The notes below the pieces were generated by a model that was not told where the DNA came from, did no database searches, and was given only the letters and a program-made list of their open reading frames with translations. A stretch of DNA of 64,000 bases, taken from assembly GCF_000767615.3 (NCBI RefSeq), contig NZ_CP009553.3, positions 4,960,001 through 5,024,000 on the forward strand. Reading direction: 5' to 3'. Source of the DNA: Pandoraea pnomenusa (GTDB lineage: Bacteria; Pseudomonadota; Gammaproteobacteria; Burkholderiales; Burkholderiaceae). The position numbers and the translations under genes are program-made. Numbering within the stretch: position 1 is the first letter of the stretch; every line of letters begins with the position of its first letter. Positions 1 through 11,022 of the stretch are shown here, one piece after another.

Positions 1-2016
<2,016 letters not shown>

Positions 2017-2096
2017 CCAAGATCGCGGAACCCATGTCCTCTCGCATGCCCCCGCGCCTGCCGTAACGCATTTCGTCACGAACTGAAGGCATAATT

Positions 2097-2122
2097 GCGG
2101 CGGCCCCTCGGGTCGCCGCTTT
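2097..2122 (+). terminator. Rho-independent terminator-like hairpin after metH
   Basis: GCGGCG at 2097-2102 pairs with CGCCGC at 2114-2119, with an inner CCC/GGG extension. A short TTT run follows. It lies 80 bases after the metH stop and before mgtC. The T-run is short, so efficiency is uncertain. Confidence 0.5.
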
Positions 2123-2271
2123 CCTCTGCGCGATGGCCCGTGGTGCCCTGCTGTTCCCTGTTGTGCCCCTGTTGTGCACGACGCGCAGGCCTTGCGCGCC
2201 CGAGCGCGCCTGGACCTGCGCTTGCGCTTGTTCCGACTTCCCTCTCCTGCCGGCGCCGACCGAGACGTACC

Positions 2272-2991
2272 ATGCACGCACTGCAAAGCCTCCAGAATTT
2301 CCAGCTCCTGCCGCTGCTCAACACGACGATCTCCCTGTTCGTGGCCTTCGTGCTCGGCACGATCATCGGCGTGGAGCGGCAAGTCCGCCAGCGAACGGCA
2401 GGCCTGCGCACCAACGTGCTGGTCGCCGTGGGCGCCGCCGCCTTCGTCGACCTGTCGATGCGGCTCATGCCCGGCGACACACGCGTGATCGCCTACGTCG
2501 TCTCGGGGGTGGGCTTCCTCGGCGCGGGCGCCATCATGAAAGACGGCGCGTCCGTGCGCGGCCTGAACACGGCGGCCACGCTGTGGGGCTCGGCGGCCGT
2601 GGGCGCCGCCGCGGGCGCGAGCCTGATCGTCGAAGCGGTCGTGGTCGCGGCCTTCGTGCTCGCGGCCAACACGCTGCTGCGACCGGTTGTCAACCGTATC
2701 AACCGCGCGCCGATCAACGAAGCCACGTCCGAAGCGACCTACGCGCTGTCGGTCATCTGCGCGCGCACCGTCCAGCGCGATGTGCTCGACAAGGTCGAAG
2801 CATGGCTCGAAGCCTCGAACTATCCGGTGCGTGCGCTGGACATCCACCCGTTCGGCGAGTCCGAAGTCGAAATCGAGGCACTGCTTCTGCCGACCGCCGT
2901 CAAGGCCGGCGAACTCGACGCGCTGACCGATCACCTCGAGACGCTGCCCGGCGTGAATCAGGTGTTCTGGTCGAGTCGTTCGGATGACTAA
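2272..2991 (+). CDS. MgtC/SapB family membrane protein
   Basis: A 239-residue inner-membrane protein of the MgtC/SapB family. The N-terminal part has four to five hydrophobic segments and the family signatures GTIIGVERQ and RTAGLRTNVLVAVGAAAF, followed by GVGFLGAGAIMKDG. The C-terminal 90 residues (from about 150) form a soluble ACT-like domain. Members are linked to growth at low magnesium, and in pathogens to survival in macrophages; the biochemical activity is not settled. I chose ATG 2272 because the protein then starts just before the first membrane segment. The open frame continues upstream to 2095 but reads as non-protein-like sequence through the metH terminator. The gene stands alone between metH and a small secreted protein. 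Not every MgtC-family member is a virulence factor. Confidence 0.9.
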   Translation: MHALQSLQNFQLLPLLNTTISLFVAFVLGTIIGVERQVRQRTAGLRTNVLVAVGAAAFVDLSMRLMPGDTRVIAYVVSGVGFLGAGAIMKDGASVRGLNTAATLWGSAAVGAAAGASLIVEAVVVAAFVLAANTLLRPVVNRINRAPINEATSEATYALSVICARTVQRDVLDKVEAWLEASNYPVRALDIHPFGESEVEIEALLLPTAVKAGELDALTDHLETLPGVNQVFWSSRSDD

Positions 2992-3135
2992 CTGAAAAAG
3001 CCGAATTACAAACCATTACAAAGGCTTACAGCACCATCGGATGCGCTTTCTTAGACTGGAATCTCACTGACGCAAGTGATGCCTGCACGACAGACTTTCC
3101 TTAGGTGTGCAGCGCAAAGCAAAGGAGTCCATCTG

Positions 3136-3459
3136 ATGAAGAAGCTGATTATTTCCGTTGCCGCCCTGACCCTCGCCGGCGCTTCGGCGCTGAGTTTCGC
3201 CCAAGGCTCCGCAGGCGGCGGCGCGGCCGGCCCCGGCGGCGGCACGACGACCGATCCTTCGGTGCCGATGCCCAGCCAGGCCTCGCCGACTTCGCCGCAG
3301 ACCCCCACGCCCGGCGCCCAGACCATGACGCCGTCGAACCCGCACCCGACGTCGAAGACGCAAAAGCCGCGTCACAGCACCAAGAAGATGCCGAACAACG
3401 GCAACACCGGCAACGGCAGCACCAACGCGCCGGACAACGCGCCGGGCAAGGCGCAGTAA
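3136..3459 (+). CDS. Small secreted low-complexity protein
   Basis: A 107-residue protein with a clear signal peptide (MKKLIISVAALTLAGASALSFAQ, cleavage expected after AQ or FAQ). A Gly-, Pro-, Thr- and Asn-rich disordered mature part follows. ATG 3136 is preceded by a good ribosome site, AAAGGAG at 3121-3127. The upstream in-frame start at 3076 would add 20 residues ahead of the signal peptide and is less likely. No domain is recognisable. A strong bidirectional terminator follows. Similar short, basic, low-complexity exported proteins are common in Burkholderia-like genomes, and the function is unknown. Confidence 0.75.
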   Translation: MKKLIISVAALTLAGASALSFAQGSAGGGAAGPGGGTTTDPSVPMPSQASPTSPQTPTPGAQTMTPSNPHPTSKTQKPRHSTKKMPNNGNTGNGSTNAPDNAPGKAQ

Positions 3460-3542
3460 TCCGCGCCAGGTCTGCCCGCGGGAAGCGGTGCCGCCACTGC
3501 TCAGACCCTCCCCCTCGCCCGGGGCGGCCCCTTCCTGGCATC

Positions 3543-3589
3543 GACACAAAAAAAGCAGGTCCGCGTTTTGCGGCCTGCTTTTTTGTGTC
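3543..3589. terminator. Strong bidirectional terminator
   Basis: Left arm GACACAAAAAAAGCAGG with CCGC, GTTTT loop, then GCGG and CTGCTTTTTTGTGTC. The A-run and T-run in the arms let it serve both the secreted-protein gene on the left and the converging DUF1840 gene on the right. Confidence 0.9.
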
Positions 3590-3666
3590 TTCTTGCTTTT
3601 TTCTGTCCGAAACACGTCGAACACAACCGGCTTCGCGCCCGATGTGCCGGGGCACATTCCGACGGC

Positions 3667-3993
3667 TTAGCGCTCGCTCGTCTCCCACGTCACCGCACAG
3701 CCTTCGTTCTTGGCTTCGCGCAGCATGTTGAGCAGCGGATAGGCGCGTTGCGCCAGACGAACGCGATCGTTCTCGTCGCGCTCTTCGGACTTCTTCCCTT
3801 CGTTCTGCTTCTGTTCCACGGCCTTGTCTTCGGCAATGGCGGCTTCGAGCTTCTTGACGGCGGCGTCCGTTTCGTCGTCGCCGATCGCGCCCCTTACGCC
3901 CACCTGTTTGCCGACGATTCCCAGCAAATACTGCGCCAGATTTTCCAGCATCGTGATATTTGGCGAGGCGTGCGACTTGAACGTTACCAGCAT
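3667..3993 (-). CDS. DUF1840 domain-containing protein
   Basis: A 108-residue cytoplasmic protein matching the DUF1840 family, which is typical of betaproteobacteria. It opens with MLVTFKSHASPNITMLENLAQYLLGIVGK, the conserved start of the family. A charged Lys/Glu-rich helical middle (EAAIAEDKAVEQKQNEGKK) follows, and the end is RVRLAQRAYPLLNMLREA. The function is unknown. ATG at 3993 is preceded on the minus strand by a GGGAGACA ribosome site. The gene converges with the small secreted protein and is divergent from argS, with about 160 bases between the two start codons. Confidence 0.85.
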   Translation of the reverse strand: MLVTFKSHASPNITMLENLAQYLLGIVGKQVGVRGAIGDDETDAAVKKLEAAIAEDKAVEQKQNEGKKSEERDENDRVRLAQRAYPLLNMLREAKNEGCAVTWETSER

Positions 3994-4154
3994 GGTTGTC
4001 TCCCTGTTCGAGTTATCACCACCCCCGTCCCCGACATGTCACGCAACGAGGGGACCGGCGGGTACCGTGACTTCATCATACACCTGTTAAAATCCGGTGC
4101 TGACGATTCAATTGCCTGTCCGGACACGTCCGGTCGCCCCCGAAACACCCGCCA

Positions 4155-5918
4155 ATGCTACCCGCACAAAAGAATGCTCTCGTCGCGCTGATCGGCGATG
4201 TCGTCGCCGGCCTGATGCCCGCGGACGGTACCGCGCCCGCCGCGCCCACGATCTCGCTCGAACGCCCGAAAGTCGCCGCGCACGGCGACCTGTCCTGCAA
4301 CGTGGCGATGCAGCTCGCCAAGCCGCTGCGCGCCAACCCGCGCGAACTGGCGCAGAAGATCGCCGACGCGATCCTCGCCGACGCCCGCGCCGGGGGTCTG
4401 GTCGACGCCGTCGAGATCGCCGGTCCCGGCTTCATCAACCTGCGTCTGGCCAACACGGCCAAGCAGTCGGTCGCCCGAGCGATCCTGACCGAAGGCGCGA
4501 CCTTCGGCCGACGCGCCGTCGAAGGCAATGCCGCCCCGGTGCTCGTGGAGTTCGTCTCGGCCAATCCGACCGGTCCGCTGCACGTGGGTCACGGGCGGCA
4601 GGCCGCGCTCGGCGACACGATCTCGGCGCTGCTGGACACGCAGGGCCGCCCGGTGCATCGCGAGTTCTATTACAACGATGCGGGTGTGCAGATCCAGACG
4701 CTCGCCACGTCGGTGCAGGCCCGCGCCCGCGGCCTGAAGCCGGGCGACGCCCAGTGGCCCGAGTCGGCCTACAACGGCGACTACATTGGCGACATCGCGC
4801 AGGACTTCCTCGCGCGCAAGACCGTCCAGGCATCCGACGGCGCCCCCGTCACCGGCAGCGGCGACATCGAGGACATCGACTCGATCCGCGCATTCGCCGT
4901 GGCGTACCTGCGTCGCGAGCAGGATATCGATCTGCAGACATTCGGCGTGATCTTCGATCAGTACTACCTCGAATCGTCGCTGTACGCGGACGGCAGCGTC
5001 GAGCGCACGGTGCAGGCGCTCGTCGACGCCGGAGTGACGTACGAACAGGAAGGCGCGCTGTGGCTGCGCACGACCGATTACGGCGACGACAAGGACCGCG
5101 TGATGCGCAAGTCCGACGGCACCTATACGTATTTCGTGCCGGACGTCGCCTATCACACGCGCAAGTGGGAGCGCGGCTTCCACCAGGTCATCAACGTGCA
5201 GGGCTCGGACCACCACGGCACCATCGCCCGCGTACGGGCCGGCCTGCAGGCGCTGGGCATTGGCATTCCGAAGGGCTATCCCGACTACGTGCTGCACAAG
5301 ATGGTCACCGTCATGCGCAACGGCGAAGAGGTGAAGATCTCCAAGCGCGCGGGCAGCTACGTGACCGTGCGCGACCTCATCGAATGGTCGGGCGGCATCA
5401 CGGCCGAAACGCCGGTCACGGACCCGGTTCAGCGTGAAGACGCGCTGCGCCGTGGCCGCGACGCCGTGCGCTTCTTCCTGATCTCGCGCAAGGCCGATAC
5501 CGAATTCGTGTTCGACGTGGACCTCGCGCTCAAGCAGAACGACGAGAACCCCGTGTACTACGTGCAGTATGCGCACGCCCGCATCTGCTCGATCCTCACG
5601 CAATGGGGTGGCGACGAAGCGCAACTCGCGCATGCCGACCTCGCGCCACTCGACAGCGAACGCGCACTCGCGCTGCTGCAACTGCTGGCCGAGTATCCGG
5701 ACATGCTCACGCGCGCCGCCGAGGAACTTGCGCCGCACGCCGTGGCCTTCTATCTGCGGGATCTGGCGAGCGCGTTCCATTCGTTCTACAACGCCGATCG
5801 CGTGCTGGTCGACGACGAAACCGTCAAGCATGCGCGACTCGCGTTGCTGGCGGCCACGCGTCAGGTGCTGCGCAACGGTCTTGCCGTGCTGGGCGTGTCC
5901 GCTCCGGCCAAGATGTAA
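4155..5918 (+). CDS. argS: Arginine--tRNA ligase
   Basis: Class I arginyl-tRNA synthetase, which charges tRNA-Arg in the cytoplasm. It has 587 residues, close to the usual 577-590. The order is the N-terminal Add1 domain and the catalytic Rossmann core with the HIGH-box variant HVGH at residues 143-146 ([15 protein letters not shown]). The KMSKS-like loop [10 protein letters not shown] and a C-terminal helical DALR anticodon domain ([14 protein letters not shown]) follow. A 61-base gap leads to the SPOR-domain gene on the same strand, and a terminator follows that gene, so the two are probably one transcript. Confidence 0.98.
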   Translation: MLPAQKNALVALIGDVVAGLMPADGTAPAAPTISLERPKVAAHGDLSCNVAMQLAKPLRANPRELAQKIADAILADARAGGLVDAVEIAGPGFINLRLANTAKQSVARAILTEGATFGRRAVEGNAAPVLVEFVSANPTGPLHVGHGRQAALGDTISALLDTQGRPVHREFYYNDAGVQIQTLATSVQARARGLKPGDAQWPESAYNGDYIGDIAQDFLARKTVQASDGAPVTGSGDIEDIDSIRAFAVAYLRREQDIDLQTFGVIFDQYYLESSLYADGSVERTVQALVDAGVTYEQEGALWLRTTDYGDDKDRVMRKSDGTYTYFVPDVAYHTRKWERGFHQVINVQGSDHHGTIARVRAGLQALGIGIPKGYPDYVLHKMVTVMRNGEEVKISKRAGSYVTVRDLIEWSGGITAETPVTDPVQREDALRRGRDAVRFFLISRKADTEFVFDVDLALKQNDENPVYYVQYAHARICSILTQWGGDEAQLAHADLAPLDSERALALLQLLAEYPDMLTRAAEELAPHAVAFYLRDLASAFHSFYNADRVLVDDETVKHARLALLAATRQVLRNGLAVLGVSAPAKM

Positions 5919-5979
5919 GCTTTCCAACCCACTCCGAACGGCAATCGCATCGGAACTCTGTAAGGACGGAATCGACTCG

Positions 5980-6669
5980 ATGGCAAACAAACGTCGACCA
6001 CCCCGCCAGCGGGGCGGTACTTTCCTGGGCATCGTGCTCGGCCTGATCGTCGGGCTGGCCGTTGCCGTCGTCGTCGCGCTCTACATCACGAAGACGCCGA
6101 CCCCGTTCGTCGAAAAGACGCCACCGCGCCCCGCCGAGAATTCGCCGGCCGCCCAGGCGCCGGATCCGAACAAGTCATTGCAGCCGCGCACGCCGCTACC
6201 GGGCGCCGCTTCGGGGCCCGCGGCAACGGAGCCGTCCTCGCAGGCCACCTCCCCGCTCGTGCCGGGCACGCCAGTGGAGCCGACCACGCCGCCGGTGGCC
6301 TCCTCGCCCACCGCACCGACCACGTCGCCCGCCCACACGAAGCCGTCACCGGCGGATATCCTCAGCGGCAAGTCGACGGTGCCCGTCGCTCCGCCGACCA
6401 CGCCGCCCGCGAGCGCGACCGATAACGCCAACACCGGTTACTACCTGCAGGTCGGTGCGTTCAAGTCGCAAAGCGACGCGGAGCAACTGCGCGCCAAGCT
6501 GGCCCTCTCGGGCTTCGAGGCGAAGGTCACGCAGCGCGATGCGAACGGTCTCACGCTCTATCGCGTGCGCCTCGGTCCGTACGGCAAGCTCGACGAGATG
6601 AATCACGTGCGTCAGCGGTTGCAGGACGGCGGCTACGACACGGCGGTGATTCGCTTCACGAAGCAGTAA
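5980..6669 (+). CDS. SPOR domain-containing membrane protein (FtsN-like)
   Basis: A 229-residue bitopic inner-membrane protein. A short basic cytoplasmic tail (MANKRRPPRQRGG) is followed by one membrane helix at about residues 14-36, then a 110-residue Pro/Thr/Ala-rich periplasmic linker. A C-terminal SPOR domain spans about 147-229 (GYYLQVGAFKSQSDAEQLRAKL ... VRLGPYGKLDEMN). SPOR domains bind denuded glycan strands at the division septum, so a role at the divisome like FtsN is likely. ATG 5980 has a TAAGGA ribosome site. The position directly after argS is a common arrangement in this order. It is weaker as a true FtsN ortholog than as a general SPOR protein. Confidence 0.88.
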   Translation: MANKRRPPRQRGGTFLGIVLGLIVGLAVAVVVALYITKTPTPFVEKTPPRPAENSPAAQAPDPNKSLQPRTPLPGAASGPAATEPSSQATSPLVPGTPVEPTTPPVASSPTAPTTSPAHTKPSPADILSGKSTVPVAPPTTPPASATDNANTGYYLQVGAFKSQSDAEQLRAKLALSGFEAKVTQRDANGLTLYRVRLGPYGKLDEMNHVRQRLQDGGYDTAVIRFTKQ

Positions 6670-6680
6670 GCGCCCCGTGG

Positions 6681-6716
6681 CAAAAGGCGTTGCACCGAAA
6701 GGGCAACGCCTTTTGT
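6681..6716 (+). terminator. Rho-independent terminator after argS-SPOR operon
   Basis: CAAAAGGCGTTGC pairs with GCAACGCCTTTTG around a short loop (ACCGAAAGG). The arm ends in TTTTGTG. A strong stem sits 12 bases after the stop codon. Confidence 0.9.
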
Positions 6717-6935
6717 GTCTCTTCCCATTGCACCGTTCGATCTCCCGTCGGCTGAGCAGGATGTTGAAAAACCCTGCATTATTCGGGGGAACCGGCGTCG
6801 GCGGCGTGTTGAACCCGGCAGTGCATCGACTGTCATACGCACTGGCGATTCAATTGCCTGACTTCGGGATATGGTTTCGCGGGAATGCCACGCCAACGAT
6901 GGCGGGAGCGTCCGCCTCACTCCTCAATAACGATC

Positions 6936-7637
6936 ATGAAAAAACTTCTTGGTGCCGTTCTGATTTCTTTCGGTTTCCTCTCCGGTGCGGCCTCGGCGTC
7001 GCCCGAAGCACCGGTCGCGGGGACCGACTACCTGGTGTTGCCGCAGGCACAGCCGACGTCGTCGGGCCCGGGCAAGATCGAGGTGACCGAGTTCTTCTGG
7101 TACGGTTGCCCGCACTGCAATGCGCTGGAGCCGTCGCTCGAAGCGTGGGTCAAGAAGCAAGGCAAGGATGTCGTTTTCAAGCGCGTGCCCGTGGCCTTCC
7201 AAAGCCGCTTCGAACCGCATACGCGCATGTTCATCGCGCTGACCGCGCTGGGCAAGGAAGCCGAGCTCACGCCGAAGGTCTTCAATGAGATCCACGTCAA
7301 GCACAACTATCTGCTGACGAAGGATACGCAGGCCGATTTCCTCTCGAAGTTCGGCATCGACAAGGCCGCCTACGGCGCCGCGTACGACGCCGCCGGCAAG
7401 CCGGCCATGGCGCGCAAGGAATCGCCCGTGGAAATCGCCAACAAGACGTGGCAGGACTACAAGATCGACGGCGTGCCGACGATCGCGATCCAGGGCAAGT
7501 ATCTCGTTTCGCCGGCAACCTCGGGCGACGCATTGCAAAAGGCCGGCAAGCCGGCGACCACCGAGCAGCAAACGTTCGACGCGGCGCTGAAGACGGCCGA
7601 CTCGATCATCAATCAGATCCGCGCGAAGAAGATGTAA
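6936..7637 (+). CDS. dsbA: Thiol:disulfide interchange protein DsbA
   Basis: A periplasmic oxidase that introduces disulfide bonds into exported proteins. It has 233 residues with a signal peptide (MKKLLGAVLISFGFLSGAASA). A thioredoxin fold carries the active site C58-P-H-C61 in FFWYGCPHC. The alpha-helical insertion domain comes next, followed by the cis-Pro loop GVPTIAIQGKYLV. ATG 6936 starts the signal peptide; the in-frame start at 6885 would place 17 extra residues before it. A terminator follows 15 bases after the stop. The gene is monocistronic, with an SDR gene beginning right after that terminator. Confidence 0.95.
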   Translation: MKKLLGAVLISFGFLSGAASASPEAPVAGTDYLVLPQAQPTSSGPGKIEVTEFFWYGCPHCNALEPSLEAWVKKQGKDVVFKRVPVAFQSRFEPHTRMFIALTALGKEAELTPKVFNEIHVKHNYLLTKDTQADFLSKFGIDKAAYGAAYDAAGKPAMARKESPVEIANKTWQDYKIDGVPTIAIQGKYLVSPATSGDALQKAGKPATTEQQTFDAALKTADSIINQIRAKKM

Positions 7638-7651
7638 GCTTCGCCACCGAC

Positions 7652-7676
7652 AAAGCCCGGCTCCGGCCGGGCTTTT
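7652..7676 (+). terminator. Rho-independent terminator after dsbA
   Basis: AAAGCCCGG, loop CTCCGG, then CCGGGCTTTT. It ends eight bases before the ATG of the following SDR gene. Confidence 0.85.
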
Positions 7677-7683
7677 GCGTTAC

Positions 7684-8583
7684 ATGGCCACACATACGAC
7701 ATCACCGAAGGTCTTCATCACCGGCGCCTCGAGCGGGTTGGGCGAGGCGCTCGCCCGTCATTACGCGGCGCAGGGCGCCATTCTCGGACTGGTCGGCCGA
7801 CGCGGCGACAAGCTCGCCGATCTGGCAGCCACGCTGCCGCATCCGCACGCCGTGCATTGCTACGCTGTCGACGTGCGCGATGCGCTGGCACTGCGGGCGG
7901 CGGCGGGCGACTTCATGGCGCGCCACGGGGTGCCGGATATCGTCATTGCGAATGCGGGCATCAGCCACGGCGTGAATACGGAAGATGCGGCGGATCTGCC
8001 GCATTTCGCGTCCGTCATGGACACCAACTGGATGGCCATGGTCGCCACCTTCAGCCCGTTCGTGGCGCCCATGCGCGCGCGCAAGCGCGGCACGCTCGTG
8101 GGAATCGGCAGCGTGGCGGGAGTGCGCGGTCTGCCGGGTCATGGTGCGTACAGCGCCTCGAAAGCGGCGGCGATGACCTATCTGGAGAGCCTGCGCGTCG
8201 AACTGCGGGCCGACAAGGTCGCGGTGGTCACGATCGCGCCGGGCTACATCCGTACGCCGATGACCGACGGCAACCCGTTCCCGATGCCCTTCCTGATGGA
8301 TGCGGACAAGTTCGCGCGAAAAGCCGCGGCGGCGATTGCACGCGGCAAGCGCTTCGTTGTGCTGCCCTGGCAGATGGGTATCGTGGCCTGCGCGATGCGG
8401 CGTCTGCCGCGCTGGCTCTATGACAGGCTCTTCGCGCGGGCGCCGCGCAAGCCGACGCTGTCGCAACGTCAGGCGCGCGAGGCCGAGGTGCTCCAGGCGG
8501 ACGCCTCGCAGGCCGAGAAGACCGGGAAGGGCGTGAAAAACGCGAAGGACGACTCGACAGGCAAGATGTCCGACACGCCTTAG
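7684..8583 (+). CDS. Short-chain dehydrogenase/reductase (SDR) family oxidoreductase
   Basis: A 299-residue classical-type SDR. It shows the nucleotide-binding TGASSGLGEAL at residues 12-22, NAG (IANAGIS), the catalytic Ser in GSVAG and the catalytic YSASK. The downstream PG motif is seen in APGYIRTPM. The last 45 residues form a Lys/Ala-rich tail (QAREAEVLQADASQAEKTGKG) that is longer than in most SDRs and probably disordered. The substrate cannot be told. I chose ATG 7684; the TTG three codons upstream lies in the dsbA terminator. A DsbA-SDR neighbourhood is common in Burkholderiales, with no known functional link. Confidence 0.9.
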   Translation: MATHTTSPKVFITGASSGLGEALARHYAAQGAILGLVGRRGDKLADLAATLPHPHAVHCYAVDVRDALALRAAAGDFMARHGVPDIVIANAGISHGVNTEDAADLPHFASVMDTNWMAMVATFSPFVAPMRARKRGTLVGIGSVAGVRGLPGHGAYSASKAAAMTYLESLRVELRADKVAVVTIAPGYIRTPMTDGNPFPMPFLMDADKFARKAAAAIARGKRFVVLPWQMGIVACAMRRLPRWLYDRLFARAPRKPTLSQRQAREAEVLQADASQAEKTGKGVKNAKDDSTGKMSDTP

Positions 8584-8915
8584 GACGACGCGCCCCGAGC
8601 ATGGGCGCGCCATCCCGGTGCGCCCTGCTTCCTCGGCTTCATTGGGTTCACCGCTTCATCCGGTGCGCCCTTCGCTCCGAGATCCCATTCGGACATCCCC
8701 CAAAAAGCGCCGCGACCGATCGGGATACCGGGCATTGCGCGTTAGAGTGCCTCGCTCCGTCCACCCCGCGATGTCACATGAACGCCCTGTCTCTGCAAGA
8801 CGCATCGCGCGCTTGCCCCCCGCGCGGCGTCGCCCTCATCCCGTCCGGACCGCTTTGGCACGTCACCGCCAGTATTTGCGCCATCTCGAACACCGTCCCG
8901 CATGGGTATGCGGCG
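8584..8915 (+). other. Intergenic region, no gene supported
   Basis: 332 bases between the SDR and the lipoprotein gene. Open frames run through it on both strands, but they read as GC-rich filler without domain or ribosome site. An in-frame ATG at 8778 could extend the lipoprotein, but this would bury its signal peptide. No clear terminator was seen. Confidence 0.4.
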
Positions 8916-9380
8916 ATGCAGGCGGACCTCGGCAAGCGCTGCCGTACGCGCGACCGCCTCGCATGGCTCGCATGTCTCGCGAGCCTTCCGGTGCTTGCCG
9001 GATGTGCGGCACTGGATGCCGGCAACTGGCAAGTATTTGGCCCACCGGGCGTCTACGTGGGCCCGCCGCCTGCCGCTGTCGCGCCCGCGCCCCTGATCGT
9101 GACACCGCCGCCGCGCATCGTCACGCCGGCCCCCACCATCATCGCCCCGCCCCCTGTGGTAGTCGCCCCGCTGAGCCCGCCGTACGTCGTGGTGCCCCCG
9201 CCGCTGCCGCGCAGTTCGCGCGACGCCGCCCACTTTCTGCGCGAGCGCTGCTACCGGCAAAAGGGCGGGTGCTACACCACGGAGCATCAGGGCGGCTACG
9301 TGTTCGACCCGTACACCGGCGCGTGGGACTGGGTCGACCAGCGGCACTATCGCTGGAAAGGACATCGGAAACGACGGTAA
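8916..9380 (+). CDS. Putative outer-membrane lipoprotein with Pro/Val-rich repeat region
   Basis: A 154-residue predicted lipoprotein. A basic N-terminus (MQADLGKRCRTRDR) and hydrophobic stretch lead to a lipobox LPVLAGC with Cys at about residue 30. A 70-residue linker of Pro/Val/Ala repeats (VTPPPRIVTPAPTIIAPPP) probably spans periplasm or peptidoglycan. The C-terminal 50 residues are Tyr-, Arg- and Cys-rich, with two Cys in RCYRQKGGCY. ATG 8916 gives a conventional lipoprotein signal; the longer starts at 8601 and 8778 do not. No known domain was recognised. Confidence 0.7.
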   Translation: MQADLGKRCRTRDRLAWLACLASLPVLAGCAALDAGNWQVFGPPGVYVGPPPAAVAPAPLIVTPPPRIVTPAPTIIAPPPVVVAPLSPPYVVVPPPLPRSSRDAAHFLRERCYRQKGGCYTTEHQGGYVFDPYTGAWDWVDQRHYRWKGHRKRR

Positions 9381-9621
9381 AGCTTCAGGTTCGTCACCGT
9401 CCCGGCGTTCCATGCGGAAAATCCGCTGTTCGACGCAAGATCCCGCGGTATTTTTGACCCGTTGTGGTGCATTCCAAACCTGCGCTAGAGTGGGCGTGCA
9501 ACTGGCACGAGGTATACACGACGTTAAACCGGCATTGCCGCCAAAGAGCGGACGCGTGTCGACGGCCCATGGGCCGTGTACCGATCCGACTGCGGCAGGC
9601 CCTACCACGCAGGAGAGGCAC

Positions 9622-10941
9622 ATGCAGACAACCCCCACCGGCGCGCCGGTCATCGATCCTGCACTGCGACGCAAGGCAGTGATCGGGTCCACGCTGGGCA
9701 ATGCATTCGAATGGTTCGACTTCACGGTGTACGGGCTGTTCGCCGTTGTCATCGCGAAGCTGTTCTTCCCCGCGGAAAACGACACGAACTCGCTGCTTGC
9801 GAGCGTGGCCTCGCTCGGCGTGGCGTTCTTCTTCCGTCCCATTGGCGGCGTGGCGTTCGGTTTGTATGCCGACCGCGCCGGCCGCAAGTCCGCCCTCTCG
9901 GTCATGGTGCTGCTCATGGCGCTGGGCACGGGGCTCATCGGTATCGCGCCGACATACGCGACCATTGGCTTCGCGGCGCCACTGCTGATCCTGCTCGCGC
10001 GCGTGATCCAGGGCTTCTCGGCCGGCGGGGAATTCGGCGGCTCGACCGCCATGCTCATCGAGTTTTCTCCGCCGCACCTGCGCGGCTTCTACGGCAGCTT
10101 CCAGATGTGCTCGCAGGCGCTGGCCGTGGCGCTCGCCGGGCTGTGCGCCTATGTGCTCAACACGGGCCTCACGAAAGAAGCCCTTGAATCGTGGGGCTGG
10201 CGTCTGCCGTTCCTGTTCGGGATTCTGATCGGGCCGGTCGGCTTTTACATTCGTCGCCGCATGACCGAGTCGCCGGAATTCCTGGCATATGCCGCCGCAC
10301 GCGAGCCAACGCGCCGCACGCCGCTCGCCGACGTGTTCTCGAAGCATTACCGGTCGCTCATCGCGGGCTTCGGCCTGACCGTGGCCGCAACCACGTCGTT
10401 CTATGTCACGCTCATCTACACGCCGATCTATGCCGTCAAGCAACTCGGCCTGACTCAGGGCGCCGCCAGCCTGTCGACGTTCGTCGCCGCCATGCTCATC
10501 GCGGCACTGTGCCCGCTGACCGGCTGGATCTCGGATCGCGTGGGCCGCAAGCCGCTCATTCTGATGTTCGTGCTGCTCTACGGCCTGACGTCGTTCTGGA
10601 TGTTCACGCGCCTGCATAACGCGCCATCGATGGGCAACCTTCTGCTTGCCCAGATTCTGCCTGCCGTGTGCATGGGTTTCGTATGGGGTGCGTTCCCGAC
10701 GGCCGTCACGGAAGTGTTCCCGGTGGGCGTGCGCTCGACGGGCGTGTCGATTCTGTACAACGTCTCGGTGATGCTGTTCGGTGGCCTTGCCCCGTTCTGG
10801 ATCACGTACATGATCAAGGCGACACAGAATCCGCTCGCGCCCGCGTATTACATTCTGCTCACCGTGGCGATCAGCCTGGTGACCTACGGCCTGCTCGGCC
10901 GCGACGGACGGCACCTGCCGACGGCGGCACAACACGCCTGA
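9622..10941 (+). CDS. MFS transporter, metabolite:H+ symporter (MHS) type
   Basis: A 439-residue inner-membrane transporter with 12 predicted helices. It shows MHS-subfamily hallmarks: the N-terminal GSTLGNAFEWFDFTVYGLFA, the loop 2-3 motif GLYADRAGRKSAL and RVIQGFSAGGEFGGS. The mirrored loop 8-9 motif SDRVGRKPLI is also present. Characterised relatives carry proline/betaine, citrate or alpha-ketoglutarate, so the substrate is a small organic acid or compatible solute, not resolvable here. ATG 9622 has an AGGAGAGG ribosome site. A shared terminator separates it from the converging MBL hydrolase. Confidence 0.9.
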   Translation: MQTTPTGAPVIDPALRRKAVIGSTLGNAFEWFDFTVYGLFAVVIAKLFFPAENDTNSLLASVASLGVAFFFRPIGGVAFGLYADRAGRKSALSVMVLLMALGTGLIGIAPTYATIGFAAPLLILLARVIQGFSAGGEFGGSTAMLIEFSPPHLRGFYGSFQMCSQALAVALAGLCAYVLNTGLTKEALESWGWRLPFLFGILIGPVGFYIRRRMTESPEFLAYAAAREPTRRTPLADVFSKHYRSLIAGFGLTVAATTSFYVTLIYTPIYAVKQLGLTQGAASLSTFVAAMLIAALCPLTGWISDRVGRKPLILMFVLLYGLTSFWMFTRLHNAPSMGNLLLAQILPAVCMGFVWGAFPTAVTEVFPVGVRSTGVSILYNVSVMLFGGLAPFWITYMIKATQNPLAPAYYILLTVAISLVTYGLLGRDGRHLPTAAQHA

Positions 10942-10963
10942 CACCGACGGCGTCACACCAGGC

Positions 10964-11002
10964 AAAAACGCCCCGCGGGCTTCGGCCTGCGGGGCGTTTT
11001 TG
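10964..11002. terminator. Bidirectional terminator between convergent genes
   Basis: AAAAACGCCCCGC with GGC, TTC loop, GCC counterpart and GCGGGGCGTTTTTG. A-rich and T-rich flanks suit both the MHS transporter and the minus-strand MBL gene. Confidence 0.9.
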
Positions 11003-11022
11003 CTTTCGACTCGGCGCGGTAA

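Noticed and set aside
2095..2271. Longer N-terminus for the MgtC-family protein
   Set aside because: The extension passes through the metH terminator and reads as Pro/Cys/Arg-rich sequence unlike the family.
4158..6032. 624-residue minus-strand frame opposite argS
   Set aside because: Same cause: antisense shadow of argS, with no recognisable domain.
8601..8915. Upstream starts (8601, 8778) for the lipoprotein
   Set aside because: They would place over 40 residues before the signal peptide and lipobox; 8916 gives a normal lipoprotein.
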